64,000 nucleotides of DNA from positions 62,001 through 126,000 of the forward strand of contig ONGR01000001.1 in the NCBI GenBank assembly GCA_900317425.1. The letters are read 5' to 3'. Positions 16,379 through 25,534 of this stretch are shown piece by piece. The notes below the pieces were generated by a model that had not been told where the DNA came from, ran no database searches, and saw only the letters and a list, made by a program, of their open reading frames with translations. This DNA comes from an uncultured Eubacteriales bacterium. GTDB taxonomy: Bacteria > Bacillota > Clostridia > Oscillospirales > Oscillospiraceae. The position numbers and the translations under genes were made by a program. Every line of letters begins with the position of its first letter. The first letter of the stretch is position 1.

Positions 16379-17311
16379 ATGCAAACGGAACTGCTGCAGC
16401 AACTGCATAGCGTCAAGACCATGTCCATCGTGGGCATGTGCAAAAACGCCGGCAAGACCACGGTGCTCAACTGGCTGCTCCACAACAGCCGCCATGACCG
16501 CATCCTCGGCCTGACCTCCATCGGCCGGGACGGCGAGTCCACCGACGTGGTCACCGGCACGGAGAAGCCCAGCATCTTCGTCCCGGCGGGGACCCTGATC
16601 GCCACCGCCAAGGATATGCTGCGCCTGGGCGACATCACCCAGGAGGTGCTGATGACCACCGGCATCCCCACCCCCGTCGGCGAGGTGGTCATCGTCCGGG
16701 CCCGCAGCGCCGGCTACGTCCAGCTGGCCGGCCCCTCCATCACCACCCAGCTGAAAACGGTGTCTCAGTACTTCTTCGATCTGGGCGCCGACCAGTCCAT
16801 CATCGACGGCGCCCTGGGCCGCAAATCCCTGGGTGCCCGGGCCGTGGCGGAGGGCGTCATCCTCTGCACCGGCGCCAGCTACCACATGAGCATGGAGAAG
16901 GTGGTGGCGGACACGGTGAACATCTACCGCATCATGAACATCCCCAAGGCCGAGACCCTCCCCGAGGCGGTGGACGGCACGCTGGCGGACGCGCTGAAGA
17001 AGAACGGCGAGGCCTACGTCTCCGGCGCCCTGACGGACAGCATGGTGGTGCCCCTGCTGCGCAGCGGTCTGCTGAGAAACGGCCGCCTGGTGGTGAAGGA
17101 CCCCAGCAAGGTGCTCCTGGGCACCGACACGCTGGATAAGCTGGTGACCCGGAACGTCTCACTGGAGACGGAGGAGGCCGCCCGGACGCTGTGCGTCACC
17201 ATCAATCCCGTTTCGGCCTACGGCTGGAAATTCGACAAGGACGCGTTCATGCGCGCCATGTCCGAGGCGGTGGACGCCCCGGTGATCAACGTAAAGGAGG
17301 AGCTTGCATGA
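16379..17311 (+). CDS. P-loop NTPase, possible lysine 5,6-aminomutase reactivase subunit
   Basis: The 310-residue protein has a Walker A motif near the N-terminus (IVGMCKNAGKTTVLNW, residues about 17-32) and a GLTSIGRDGE switch-like segment. It has no membrane segment. Its last codons overlap the MutS-like gene (ATGA). Such pairs lie next to B12-dependent amino acid aminomutase genes in amino-acid-fermenting Clostridia, where they are thought to exchange damaged cobalamin. I infer that role from the pairing and the adjacent kam operon. AAGGAG precedes the ATG. Confidence 0.6.
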   Translation: MQTELLQQLHSVKTMSIVGMCKNAGKTTVLNWLLHNSRHDRILGLTSIGRDGESTDVVTGTEKPSIFVPAGTLIATAKDMLRLGDITQEVLMTTGIPTPVGEVVIVRARSAGYVQLAGPSITTQLKTVSQYFFDLGADQSIIDGALGRKSLGARAVAEGVILCTGASYHMSMEKVVADTVNIYRIMNIPKAETLPEAVDGTLADALKKNGEAYVSGALTDSMVVPLLRSGLLRNGRLVVKDPSKVLLGTDTLDKLVTRNVSLETEEAARTLCVTINPVSAYGWKFDKDAFMRAMSEAVDAPVINVKEELA

Positions 17312-18768
17312 TTTCCGTGAGCTTTGATGAAAAGGTAAAGATCGGCCTGCAGTACGTGCTGGAGAGCCTCCACGGCTGCAGCCCCTACGGCCAGGAGCGG
17401 ATCCGCCACCTGCGGTTCTATGCCCCCGACGAGCGCGACCAGCTGGAGACGGAGCTGCGGAACGTGGAGCGGGCCGCCGCGGCGTCGGAGCAGCTGAAGG
17501 ACGTGTACGACAAGATCATGATCCTCCTGTGCCAGATGAAGGACATCCGCACGTCCCTGCGCCGCTGTGCCGAAGGGGAGACCCCCGACCACGTGGAGCT
17601 CTTTGAGATCAAGGGCTACCTCCAGCGTCTGGAGAGCCTGCGGCCTTTGTTCGACCAGATGAACGAGGTGGTGCATCTGGAGGATATCGCCTTCCACGAT
17701 CCCGCCCCCGCCCTGGCCATCCTGGACCCGGAGAACACCCGCTCCCGGGGCTTCTATATCCCCGACGGCGCCACGGCGAGACTCCGTGAGATCCGCCAGG
17801 CCAAGAAGCAGGTGGAGGAACAGCTCTACAAGGCCCTCACCGACGCGGAGAAGGAGGATCTGCGCATGAAGCGCACCCGCATCTGCGCCGAGGAGGACAG
17901 CGAGGAGATGAAGGTCCGCAAGGCCATGGGTGCGGCGCTGGCCCCCATGGTGGACGACCTGCTTGCCGACGCCGACACCGCCGGCCGTCTGGACTTCCTG
18001 ATCCAAAAGGCCCTGTTCGCCGTCCGCTTCGGCGGCGTCCGCCCGGAGATCACCGACACGGCCCTGGAGCTGGTGGACATGGTGAACCCGGAGCTGGTGG
18101 ACCTGCTGGAGGAGAAGGGGAGGGCCTTCGTCCCCGTGTCCATCGCGCTGGACCGCGGCGCCACGGTGATCACCGGCGCCAACATGGGCGGCAAGAGCGT
18201 GGCCATGAAGACGGTGGCCCTCAACGCCCTGCTGCTCCAGGCCGGCTTCCTGGTCTGCGCCAAGCGGGCCCGGATGCCCCTTTTCCACACGGTGAAGATG
18301 CTCTTCGACGACCTCCAGTCCATCCAGTCCGGCCTCAGCGGCTTCGGCTCGGAGATCGTGGAGTTCCAGAAGGCGCTGCGGGAGGTGGAGCAGGGCTACA
18401 GCCTGTTCCTGCTGGACGAGTTCGCCCGGGGCACCAACCCCGACGAGGGCGCCGTCATCGTCCAGGCGGTGACCCGCTATCTCAACGACGTCAACGCCCT
18501 GTCCGTGCTGACCACCCACTATGACAAGGTGGCCGAGCACGCCCGCATCCACTATCAGATCATCGGCCTGCGTGACGTGGATCCCGAGCAGATCCGCGCC
18601 GAGCTGGCCGCCACCGGCGAGGACGGCGTGGCCGTCATCGCCCGCCACATGAACTACGGTCTCTACCGGGTGGAGGGCAAGTCCGACTGTCCCCGCGACG
18701 CCCTGAACATCTGCCGGATGCTGTCTCTGAAGCCGGAGATCCTCCGGCGGATCGAGGAGGCCTATTGA
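17308..18768 (+). CDS. MutS-like ATPase, possible aminomutase reactivase partner
   Basis: The 486-residue protein has a MutS-type ATPase domain in its C-terminal half: Walker A ITGANMGGKSVAMKTV, Walker B LFLLDEFARGTNPDEG and a downstream TTHYD. It lacks the N-terminal mismatch-recognition and connector domains of true MutS. The front half is a helical lever-like region. It is coupled to the P-loop gene by a 4-bp overlap and lies just before the lysine fermentation operon. Mismatch repair is therefore unlikely; reactivation of the B12 aminomutase is the favoured but unproven role. Confidence 0.65.
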   Translation: MISVSFDEKVKIGLQYVLESLHGCSPYGQERIRHLRFYAPDERDQLETELRNVERAAAASEQLKDVYDKIMILLCQMKDIRTSLRRCAEGETPDHVELFEIKGYLQRLESLRPLFDQMNEVVHLEDIAFHDPAPALAILDPENTRSRGFYIPDGATARLREIRQAKKQVEEQLYKALTDAEKEDLRMKRTRICAEEDSEEMKVRKAMGAALAPMVDDLLADADTAGRLDFLIQKALFAVRFGGVRPEITDTALELVDMVNPELVDLLEEKGRAFVPVSIALDRGATVITGANMGGKSVAMKTVALNALLLQAGFLVCAKRARMPLFHTVKMLFDDLQSIQSGLSGFGSEIVEFQKALREVEQGYSLFLLDEFARGTNPDEGAVIVQAVTRYLNDVNALSVLTTHYDKVAEHARIHYQIIGLRDVDPEQIRAELAATGEDGVAVIARHMNYGLYRVEGKSDCPRDALNICRMLSLKPEILRRIEEAY

Positions 18769-18836
18769 GCGGGGGAGAGCGGCGGGAAGATCTACACTTT
18801 GTGGAAAGTTCCTGCCCCGAAATCGCCGTTTTTTGC

Positions 18837-18864
18837 TTGACAAATCGGACAGATTGTATATAAT
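18837..18864 (+). promoter_or_regulatory. Strong promoter of the lysine fermentation operon
   Basis: Consensus TTGACA (18837-18842), a 16-bp spacer and consensus TATAAT (18859-18864) lie about 20 bp upstream of the riboswitch. Confidence 0.85.
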
Positions 18865-18889
18865 TTAACTGACAGAATTCCATATTGTA

Positions 18890-19090
18890 GTCAATAGAGG
18901 TGCGGAGAGCAGGGTACCGGCTTGCATGGGATGGGCACTCGATCAGCAAGCAGGGAAGGAGCTCGCCGCCGAAAGGACGGAGAGGTGCCCGATCTCCGGT
19001 CTTGGGAGCGTCGTGTAAGCGGCGTTACTGTCATGTGAGTGAGCATGGAGCGCTATTGGTCAAAGACCTTGACCGATAGCGCCCTTTTTT
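18890..19090 (+). promoter_or_regulatory. Lysine riboswitch with terminator, predicted ON switch
   Basis: The aptamer has the lysine-riboswitch hallmarks: AGAGGTGC just after the P1 5' strand, a GCTCGCCGCCGAAAGG segment, ACTGTCATGTGAGT, and GGAGCG before the P1 3' strand. P1 pairs 18890-18897 with 19053-19060 (8 bp including two G-U). The terminator pairs 19050-19063 with 19069-19082 and ends in T6 (19085-19090). The P1 3' strand lies wholly inside the terminator 5' arm and no other antiterminator is evident. Lysine binding should thus block termination and switch the catabolic operon on. Confidence 0.88.
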
Positions 19091-19175
19091 ATGCCCAAAA
19101 AAGGGCGGTGGAGGCCGGACTTCATTGGAAGACTGCAAAAACACGTCCAAAATATTTTTAAGGAGGAAAAATCTC

Positions 19176-19574
19176 ATGGAAAAGATGACATCTCTGCTTC
19201 GCCTGCGCATGAGCGCCAAGGACGCTCACTACGGCGGAAACCTGGTCGACGGTGCCCACATGGTCCACCTGTTCGGCGACGTGGCTACCGAGCTGCTGAT
19301 CATGTGTGACGGCGACGAGGGCCTGTTCTGCGCCTACGACAACATTGAGTTCCTGGCTCCCGTCTATGCCGGCGACTACATCGAGGCCTACGGCGAGATC
19401 GAGAAGATCGGCAACACCTCCCGCACCATGAAGTTCGAGGCCCGCAAGGTCATCGTCTCCCGCCCCGACATCAGCGCTTCCGCCGCCGACGTCCTGGCCG
19501 AGCCCATCGTGGTCTGCCGCGCCCACGGCACCTGCGTCACCCCCAAGGACTGCCAGCGCATCGAGCGCAAGTAA
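19176..19574 (+). CDS. kal: 3-aminobutyryl-CoA ammonia-lyase
   Basis: Kal removes ammonia from L-3-aminobutyryl-CoA to give crotonyl-CoA in lysine fermentation. The 132-residue hot-dog-type protein has [21 protein letters not shown] and [21 protein letters not shown], typical of Kal and its thioesterase-like relatives. ATG 19176 follows AAGGAGG by about 9 nt; the longer upstream frame is rejected. It is the first gene behind the lysine riboswitch and 13 bp before kce. Confidence 0.9.
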   Translation: MEKMTSLLRLRMSAKDAHYGGNLVDGAHMVHLFGDVATELLIMCDGDEGLFCAYDNIEFLAPVYAGDYIEAYGEIEKIGNTSRTMKFEARKVIVSRPDISASAADVLAEPIVVCRAHGTCVTPKDCQRIERK

Positions 19575-19587
19575 GCGAGGGCAGATC

Positions 19588-20415
19588 ATGGAGAAGCTGA
19601 TCATTACTGCCGCTATCTGCGGCGCTGAGGTCACCAAGGCCTCCAACCCCGCTGTTCCCTACACCGTCGAGGAGATGGTCCGCGAGGCCAAGCTGGCCTA
19701 TGAGGCCGGCGCCGCCGTGATCCATGTCCACGTTCGCGAGGACGACGGTACTCCCACCCAGGATCGTGAGCGCTTCCGCGTCGTCATGGACGCCATCCGC
19801 AAGGAGCTGCCCGACGTGATCATGATCCCCTCCACCGGCGGCGCCACCGGCATGACCCCCGAGGAGCGTCTGCAGCCCACCGAGCTGATGCCCGAGATGG
19901 CCACTCTGGACTGCGGCACCTGCAACTTCGGTGACGACGTGTTCGAGAACACCATGCCCACCATGCGTGCCTTCGGCAAGCGCATGATCGAGAACGGCAT
20001 CAAGCCTGAGTATGAGTGCTTCGAGATCGGTCACCTGGATACCGTGCTGAACATGGCCAAGAAGGGCGAGGTCCCCGGCGCTCCCATGCAGTTCAACTTC
20101 GTGCTGGGCGTGGCCGGCTGCACCCCCGCCACCGTGGACAATCTGGCCTTCCTGGTGAGCAAGATCCCCGCCGGCTCCACCTGGACCGTCACCGGCGTGG
20201 GCCGCAGCGCCTGGACCATGGCCGCTGCCGGCATCGTCATGGGCGGCAACGTCCGCGTGGGCTTCGAGGACAACGTCTATCTGGGCAAGGGTCACAAGGC
20301 CGCTTCCAACGGCGAGCTGGTGGCCAAGGTCGTGCGTCTGGCCAAGGAGCTGGGCCGCGAGATCGCCACGCCCGCTGAGGCCCGCGAGATCCTGGGTCTG
20401 AAGCCCCTGAACTGA
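19588..20415 (+). CDS. kce: 3-keto-5-aminohexanoate cleavage enzyme
   Basis: Kce condenses 3-keto-5-aminohexanoate with acetyl-CoA and splits it to acetoacetate and 3-aminobutyryl-CoA. The 275-residue BKACE-family TIM barrel has the zinc-binding His46-Val-His48 (VIHVHVRED). Other family features are GAEVTKASNPAVPYT near the N-terminus, MIPSTGGATGMTPEERL, and VRVGFEDNVYLGKG at the C-terminus. Codons such as GCT and GGT are frequent, as elsewhere in this operon, suggesting high expression. Confidence 0.95.
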   Translation: MEKLIITAAICGAEVTKASNPAVPYTVEEMVREAKLAYEAGAAVIHVHVREDDGTPTQDRERFRVVMDAIRKELPDVIMIPSTGGATGMTPEERLQPTELMPEMATLDCGTCNFGDDVFENTMPTMRAFGKRMIENGIKPEYECFEIGHLDTVLNMAKKGEVPGAPMQFNFVLGVAGCTPATVDNLAFLVSKIPAGSTWTVTGVGRSAWTMAAAGIVMGGNVRVGFEDNVYLGKGHKAASNGELVAKVVRLAKELGREIATPAEAREILGLKPLN

Positions 20416-20474
20416 GCGCGTTTTTCCGGAACAAAAAGGAACATTGATAAATTTTAATTTAGGAGGAATTCATC

Positions 20475-21527
20475 ATGGCACAGCTGAAAGGTAACAAGTA
20501 CGGTACCCACCGCGTCATCGAGCCCAAGGGCGTCCTGACTCAGGCTGCATGGAAGCTCGACAACGACATGAGCAAGCACTATTCCAACGAGATCATCTGC
20601 GACGTCATCTCCCTGAACGTCGACTCCGCCTCCTTCACCCAGATCTCTGAGGCCTGCGGCGGCGACGAGAAGAAGATCGGCGAAATGATCATGGGCATCG
20701 TCGCTGAGCGCGGCAAGCAGCAGAACCCCGTCACCGGTTCCGGCGGTATGTTCATCGGCACCGTCGCCTACATCGGCGAGGACCTGCTGGCCAAGCCCGA
20801 CTTCAACCTGAAGGTCGGCGACAAGATCGCCTCCCTGGTGTCCCTGTCCATGACCCCGCTGCGCATCGACCGCATCAAGGCCATCCACAAGGATATCGAC
20901 CGCGTGGATATCGACGGCCAGGCCGTTCTGTTTGAGACCGCTCTGTACGCCAAGCTGCCCGACGATATGTCCGAGCCTCTGGCCCTGGCCGCTCTGGACG
21001 TGGCCGGCGCTCCCGCTCAGGCCCGCAAGCTGCCCAAGGAGGGCGACAGCGTTCTGATCCTGGGCGCCAACGGCAAGTCCGGCGTTCTGTGCGGTTGGGA
21101 AGCTCTGAAGAAGGTCGGCCCCAACGGCAAGGTCGTGGGCGTCGTCCGCAATCCCAAGCAGGTTCCCGATCTGATGGAGCTGGGTGTCTACACCGACGTC
21201 ATCGTCGCCGACTGCACCAAGCCCGTTGAGGTCCTGGAGGCCGCTCTGGCTGCCAACGGCGGCAAGGAGTACGATATCTCCATCTGCTGCGTGAACATCG
21301 AGTCCTGCGAGATGTCCGCCATCCTGCCCGTCCACGACGACGGTCTGGTTTACTTCTTCTCCATGGCCACTTCCTTCACCAAGGCCGCTCTGGGCGCCGA
21401 GGGTGTCGGCAAGGACGTCACCATGATCGTGGGCAACGGCTACACCAAGAACCACGCTGAGATCACCCTGAACGTTCTGCGCGAGAATCCCAAGCTGCGC
21501 AAGCTGTTCGACGAGAAGTACTGCTAA
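20475..21527 (+). CDS. kdd: L-erythro-3,5-diaminohexanoate dehydrogenase
   Basis: Kdd oxidatively deaminates 3,5-diaminohexanoate to 3-keto-5-aminohexanoate with NAD(P)+. The 350-residue protein matches the family by its start (YGTHRVIEPKGVLTQAAWKLDN). The central nucleotide-binding part is VLILGANGKSGVLCGWEALKK, followed by GVVRNPKQVPDL. It carries TAGGAGG upstream and lies between kce and kamA. Confidence 0.93.
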   Translation: MAQLKGNKYGTHRVIEPKGVLTQAAWKLDNDMSKHYSNEIICDVISLNVDSASFTQISEACGGDEKKIGEMIMGIVAERGKQQNPVTGSGGMFIGTVAYIGEDLLAKPDFNLKVGDKIASLVSLSMTPLRIDRIKAIHKDIDRVDIDGQAVLFETALYAKLPDDMSEPLALAALDVAGAPAQARKLPKEGDSVLILGANGKSGVLCGWEALKKVGPNGKVVGVVRNPKQVPDLMELGVYTDVIVADCTKPVEVLEAALAANGGKEYDISICCVNIESCEMSAILPVHDDGLVYFFSMATSFTKAALGAEGVGKDVTMIVGNGYTKNHAEITLNVLRENPKLRKLFDEKYC

Positions 21528-21541
21528 AAGACGAAACAATC

Positions 21542-21576
21542 CCGGGAGCAGGGAGGAGGACCTCTCTGCTCCCCGG
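21542..21576 (+). other. Intergenic hairpin between kdd and kamA
   Basis: Complementary arms CCGGGAGCAGGGAGG and CCTCTCTGCTCCCCGG fold around AGGA, with a small bulge. No T-run follows, so it is more likely an mRNA processing or stability element than a terminator. Confidence 0.45.
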
Positions 21577-21614
21577 ATACTCCCACGTCAGATTCTATAG
21601 GAGGAAAGACGAAT

Positions 21615-22865
21615 ATGAAGACTCGCAATGGTCTGTTTGCCGACGTTCCCGAAAATCTGTGGAACGACTGGCATTGGCAGGTCGCCAACCGCGCCGAGAC
21701 GGTTGAGGATCTGAAGAAGTACATGACCCTGACTCCCGACGAGGAAGAGGGCGTCCGCAAGACCCTGGGCAAGCTGCGTATGGCCATCACGCCCTACTAC
21801 CTGTCCCTGATCGATCTGGACGATCCCTTCGATCCCATCCGCAAGATGGCCATCCCCCGCGCCGAGGAGCTGGAGTATGCCGACTATGAGGACGCCGATC
21901 CTCTGCACGAGGATACCGACTCTCCCACCCCCGGCCTGACTCACCGCTATCCCGACCGCGTGCTGCTGCTGATCACCGACCAGTGCTCCATGTACTGCCG
22001 TCACTGCACTCGTCGTCGTTTCGCCGGTCAGAATGACTGCGAAGTGCCCATGCAGCAGATCAACAAGTGCATCGAGTACGTGGCCAACCATCCCGAGGTC
22101 CGCGACGTGCTGCTGTCCGGCGGTGACGCTCTGATGGTCTCCGATGAGGTCCTGGAGGAGATCATCAAGAAGCTCCGCGCCATCCCCCACGTGGAGATCG
22201 TCCGTCTGGGCTCCCGCACCCCCGTGGTGTGCCCCCAGCGTATCACTCCCGAGCTGTGCGCCATGCTGAAGAAGTATCACCCCATCTGGCTGAACACCCA
22301 CTTCAATACCCCCAAGGAGTTCACTCCCGAAGCCGCCAAGGCCTGCGCCATGCTGGCTGACGCCGGTATTCCTCTGGGCAACCAGTCCGTGCTGCTGGCC
22401 GGTGTCAACGACTGCAGCCACGTGATGATGGAGCTGGTCCACGGCCTGGTCAAGATGCGCGTGCGTCCTTACTACATCTACGCCTGCGATCCTTCCCTGG
22501 GTCTGAGCCACTTCCGCACCCCCGTGTCCAAGGGCATCGAGATCATGGAAGCTCTGCGCGGCCACACCTCCGGCTACTGCATCCCCACCTTCGTGGTGGA
22601 CGCCCCCGGCGGCGGCGGCAAGACTCCCGTCATGCCCAACTACCTCATCTCCCAGACGCCGCGTAAGGTCATCCTGCGCAACTTCGAGGGCGTCATCACT
22701 TCTTACACCGAGCCCGAGCACTACGTCCAGAACTGCCACTGCGACGTCTGCACCGGCAAGAAGAAGGTGGAGAAGACCGGTGTGGCATGGGTCGCCGAGG
22801 GTACTCCTCAGCGCTACCTGGAGCCCACCAAGCTGCTGCGCAACGAGCGCCACGTCAAGCACTGA
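21615..22865 (+). CDS. kamA: Lysine 2,3-aminomutase
   Basis: KamA is a radical SAM/PLP enzyme that converts L-lysine to L-beta-lysine, the first step of the pathway. The 416-residue protein has the [4Fe-4S] motif Cys124-x3-Cys128-x2-Cys131 ([13 protein letters not shown]), the SAM-binding segment [10 protein letters not shown], and the PLP lysine in [16 protein letters not shown]-terminal CHCDVC pair resembles the zinc-binding tail of clostridial homologues. AGGAGG lies upstream. Confidence 0.97.
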   Translation: MKTRNGLFADVPENLWNDWHWQVANRAETVEDLKKYMTLTPDEEEGVRKTLGKLRMAITPYYLSLIDLDDPFDPIRKMAIPRAEELEYADYEDADPLHEDTDSPTPGLTHRYPDRVLLLITDQCSMYCRHCTRRRFAGQNDCEVPMQQINKCIEYVANHPEVRDVLLSGGDALMVSDEVLEEIIKKLRAIPHVEIVRLGSRTPVVCPQRITPELCAMLKKYHPIWLNTHFNTPKEFTPEAAKACAMLADAGIPLGNQSVLLAGVNDCSHVMMELVHGLVKMRVRPYYIYACDPSLGLSHFRTPVSKGIEIMEALRGHTSGYCIPTFVVDAPGGGGKTPVMPNYLISQTPRKVILRNFEGVITSYTEPEHYVQNCHCDVCTGKKKVEKTGVAWVAEGTPQRYLEPTKLLRNERHVKH

Positions 22866-22968
22866 GAATCCGGAGACCGATGAGCGGGGCGCGCTGCGCC
22901 CCGCCCGTCGTTCCCTTTTTCCCGCACTTTGTAAGTTGTAAACAAGAAGCTGTAAGAGGTATCATCAT

Positions 22969-24531
22969 ATGGAAAGCAAACTCGGCTTGAATTTTGATCT
23001 GGTCGCCCAGGCACGGACCTCCGCCGCCCACGTGGCGGCTGACGTCCAGCGCTTCATCGACCAGCATACCACCGTCACGGTGGAGCGTGCCGTCTGCCGT
23101 CTGCTGGGAATCGACGGCGTCAACGAGATGGACGTTCCCATGCCCAACGTGCTGGTGGACAACCTGATGGAGAACTCTCTGCTGCCTCTGGGCGCTGCCT
23201 GGGTCATCGGCAACGCCATCCTGGAGACCGGTAAGGATCCCCAGGGCGTAGCGGAAGCCATCGACAAGGGTGAGCTGGATCTGACCAAGCTCCCCGCCCA
23301 CAGCGACAGCGAGATCCGCGCGGCCATCAAGCCCTATGTGGACAAGACCATCGAGCGGATCAACAACAACGTCGCCACCCGCAACAAGTATCTCAAGGAA
23401 TTCGGCGATAAGGAAGGCCCCTATCTGTACATCATCGTGGCCACCGGTAATATCTATGAGGATATCATCCAGGCCAAGGCCGGTGCCAAGCAGGGCGCCG
23501 ACATCATCGCCGTCATCCGTACCACCGGTCAGTCCCTGCTGGACTACGTGCCTTACGGCGCCACCACCGAGGGCTTCGGCGGCACCTACGCCACCCAGGA
23601 GAACTTCCGCCTGATGCGCGCCGCGCTGGACGAGGTGGGCGAGGAGCAGCACCGCTACATCCGCCTGTGCAACTATTGCTCCGGCCTGTGCATGCCCGAG
23701 ATCGCCGCCATGGGCGCTCTGGAGCGTCTGGACGTCATGCTGAACGACGCTCTGTACGGCATCCTGTTCCGCGACATCAACATGCAGCGCACCATCGTGG
23801 ACCAGTTCTTCTCCCGCGTCATCAACGGCTATACCGGCGTCATCATCAACACCGGTGAGGACAACTACCTGACCACCGACGACGCCATTACCTCCGCCCA
23901 CACCGTGCTGGCCTCCCAGTTCCTGAACGAGGCGTTCGCTCTGTCCGCCGGCATGCGTGAGGAGCAGATGGGCCTCGGCCACGCCTTCGAGATGGATCCC
24001 TCCGTGGAGAACACCTTCCTGTTTGAGCTGGCCCAGGCGCAGATGGCCCGCGAGATCTTCCCCAAGGCTCCCCTGAAGTACATGCCTCCCACCAAGTTCA
24101 TGACCGGCAACATCTTCCGCGGCCACATCCAGGATGCCCTGTTCAACATGGTCACCATCCTCACCGGCCAGAAGCTGCACCTGCTGGGCATGATGACCGA
24201 GGCGATCCACACCCCGTTCATGTCTGACCGCGCCCTGTCCATCGAGAATGCGCAGTACATCTTCCGCACCATGAAGGATCTGGGCAGCGAGCTGACCTAC
24301 AAGGAGAACGGCATCATCCGCAACCGCGCCAACGAGGTGCTGGTGAAGGCCACGGATCTGCTGAAGGAGATCGAGAAGCTGGGCCTGTTCACCACCATCG
24401 AGAAGGGCATCTTCGCCGACGTAAAGCGTCCCAAGGACGGCGGCAAGGGCCTGGCCGGCGTTGTGGTCAAGGACGAGAAGCACTTCAACCCGTTTGTGGA
24501 AGTGATGAAAGGTAAGGTGGCAGGAGAATGA
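22969..24531 (+). CDS. kamD: Lysine 5,6-aminomutase alpha subunit
   Basis: KamD is the large subunit of the adenosylcobalamin/PLP enzyme that turns beta-lysine into 3,5-diaminohexanoate. The 520-residue TIM-barrel protein has typical segments such as LNFDLVAQARTSAAHVAADVQ, YVPYGATTEGFGGTYATQENF and GMMTEAIHTPFMSDRALS. It overlaps kamE by 4 bp (ATGA), which suggests coupled translation of the complex. A GC-rich hairpin precedes it at about 22883-22903. Confidence 0.96.
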   Translation: MESKLGLNFDLVAQARTSAAHVAADVQRFIDQHTTVTVERAVCRLLGIDGVNEMDVPMPNVLVDNLMENSLLPLGAAWVIGNAILETGKDPQGVAEAIDKGELDLTKLPAHSDSEIRAAIKPYVDKTIERINNNVATRNKYLKEFGDKEGPYLYIIVATGNIYEDIIQAKAGAKQGADIIAVIRTTGQSLLDYVPYGATTEGFGGTYATQENFRLMRAALDEVGEEQHRYIRLCNYCSGLCMPEIAAMGALERLDVMLNDALYGILFRDINMQRTIVDQFFSRVINGYTGVIINTGEDNYLTTDDAITSAHTVLASQFLNEAFALSAGMREEQMGLGHAFEMDPSVENTFLFELAQAQMAREIFPKAPLKYMPPTKFMTGNIFRGHIQDALFNMVTILTGQKLHLLGMMTEAIHTPFMSDRALSIENAQYIFRTMKDLGSELTYKENGIIRNRANEVLVKATDLLKEIEKLGLFTTIEKGIFADVKRPKDGGKGLAGVVVKDEKHFNPFVEVMKGKVAGE

Positions 24532-25316
24532 GCAGCGGACTGTATAACACCCATAAAATCGATTTCGACACCACGCTGGACCTGACCCGCCTGAAGCCCT
24601 ACGGCGATACCATGAACGACGGTAAGGTGCAGACCAGCTTCACCCTGCCCGTCAAGGACGACGCCCGCGGCGAAGAGGCCGCCCGCCAGATCGCCAAGAA
24701 GATGGGTCTGGAGGAGCCCAACGTGGCGTACCACGCCCCTCTGGACAAGGAGTTCACCTTCTACGTGGTGTACGGCAGCTGCGTGCACACCATCAACTAT
24801 GAGGACATCCACGTGATCACCGTCGATTCCGACGTGATGACCATGGAGGAGACCAACGACTATATCCGCGAGCACATCGGCCGCAAGGTCGTCATGGTGG
24901 GTGCCTCCACCGGCACCGACGCCCACACCGTGGGTATCGACGCCATCATGAACCGCAAGGGCTTCGCCGGCCACTACGGTGTGGAGCGCTACGAGATGGT
25001 CGAGGCCTATAACCTGGGTTCCCAGGTCCCCAACGAGGAGTTCATCAAGAAGGCCGTCGAGCTGCACGCCGACGCCCTGCTGGTGTCCCAGACCGTCACC
25101 CAGAAGGATATCCACATCCAGAACCTGACCAACCTGATCGAGCTGCTGGAGGCCGAGGGCCTGCGCGACAAGTTCGTGGTGGTCTGCGGCGGTCCCCGTA
25201 TCACCCACGAGCTGGCCAAGGAGCTGGGCTATGACGCCGGCTTCGGTTCCGGCACGTACGGCGACGACGTGGCCAGCTTCGTGGTCACCGAGATGGTCAA
25301 GCGCGGCATGAAGTAA
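24528..25316 (+). CDS. kamE: Lysine 5,6-aminomutase beta subunit
   Basis: KamE binds adenosylcobalamin and PLP. The 262-residue protein has the B12 base-off motif DxHxxG at Asp131-Ala-His133-Thr-Val-Gly136 and Lys144 (MNRKGF), the expected PLP lysine that also locks the open state in the studied clostridial enzyme. The C-terminal Rossmann part has VVVCGGPRITHELAKELGYD. It is the last kam gene before a hairpin and a new promoter for atoDA. Confidence 0.96.
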   Translation: MSSGLYNTHKIDFDTTLDLTRLKPYGDTMNDGKVQTSFTLPVKDDARGEEAARQIAKKMGLEEPNVAYHAPLDKEFTFYVVYGSCVHTINYEDIHVITVDSDVMTMEETNDYIREHIGRKVVMVGASTGTDAHTVGIDAIMNRKGFAGHYGVERYEMVEAYNLGSQVPNEEFIKKAVELHADALLVSQTVTQKDIHIQNLTNLIELLEAEGLRDKFVVVCGGPRITHELAKELGYDAGFGSGTYGDDVASFVVTEMVKRGMK

Positions 25317-25342
25317 GAACCGATCTCATACGATCCGGTAAA

Positions 25343-25375
25343 CCGGACGGCCATGAGAGGATCGAGGCCGTCCGG
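25343..25375 (+). terminator. Stem-loop after kamE, no clear U-run
   Basis: The arms CCGGACGGCC and GGCCGTCCGG are perfectly complementary over 10 bp around a 13-nt loop. No T-run follows, so it may only weaken readthrough into atoDA. Confidence 0.45.
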
Positions 25376-25431
25376 CAAGTCACCGTGCGCATTTTTAGTG
25401 CAAAAAGGGGGCGAAAGAGGGGAGTGACCCC

Positions 25432-25460
25432 TTGCATTTGCCCTTGAAAGGTGATATTAT
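25432..25460 (+). promoter_or_regulatory. Promoter of atoDA
   Basis: TTGCAT (25432-25437), a 17-bp spacer and TATTAT (25455-25460) lie about 75 bp before the first gene. The rest of this 218-bp gap holds only the hairpin above and a ribosome site. Confidence 0.6.
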
Positions 25461-25534
25461 CTGTGTGTTAAATTTCTGGCAAATTTTTACCCCGGCATTT
25501 TAGTCAGTATCAAAACAACAAGGAGGAACACCAA

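Noticed and set aside
17308..18768. The MutS-like gene as a mismatch-repair MutS
   Set aside because: It lacks the N-terminal mismatch-binding and connector domains and is coupled to a P-loop gene beside a B12 enzyme operon.
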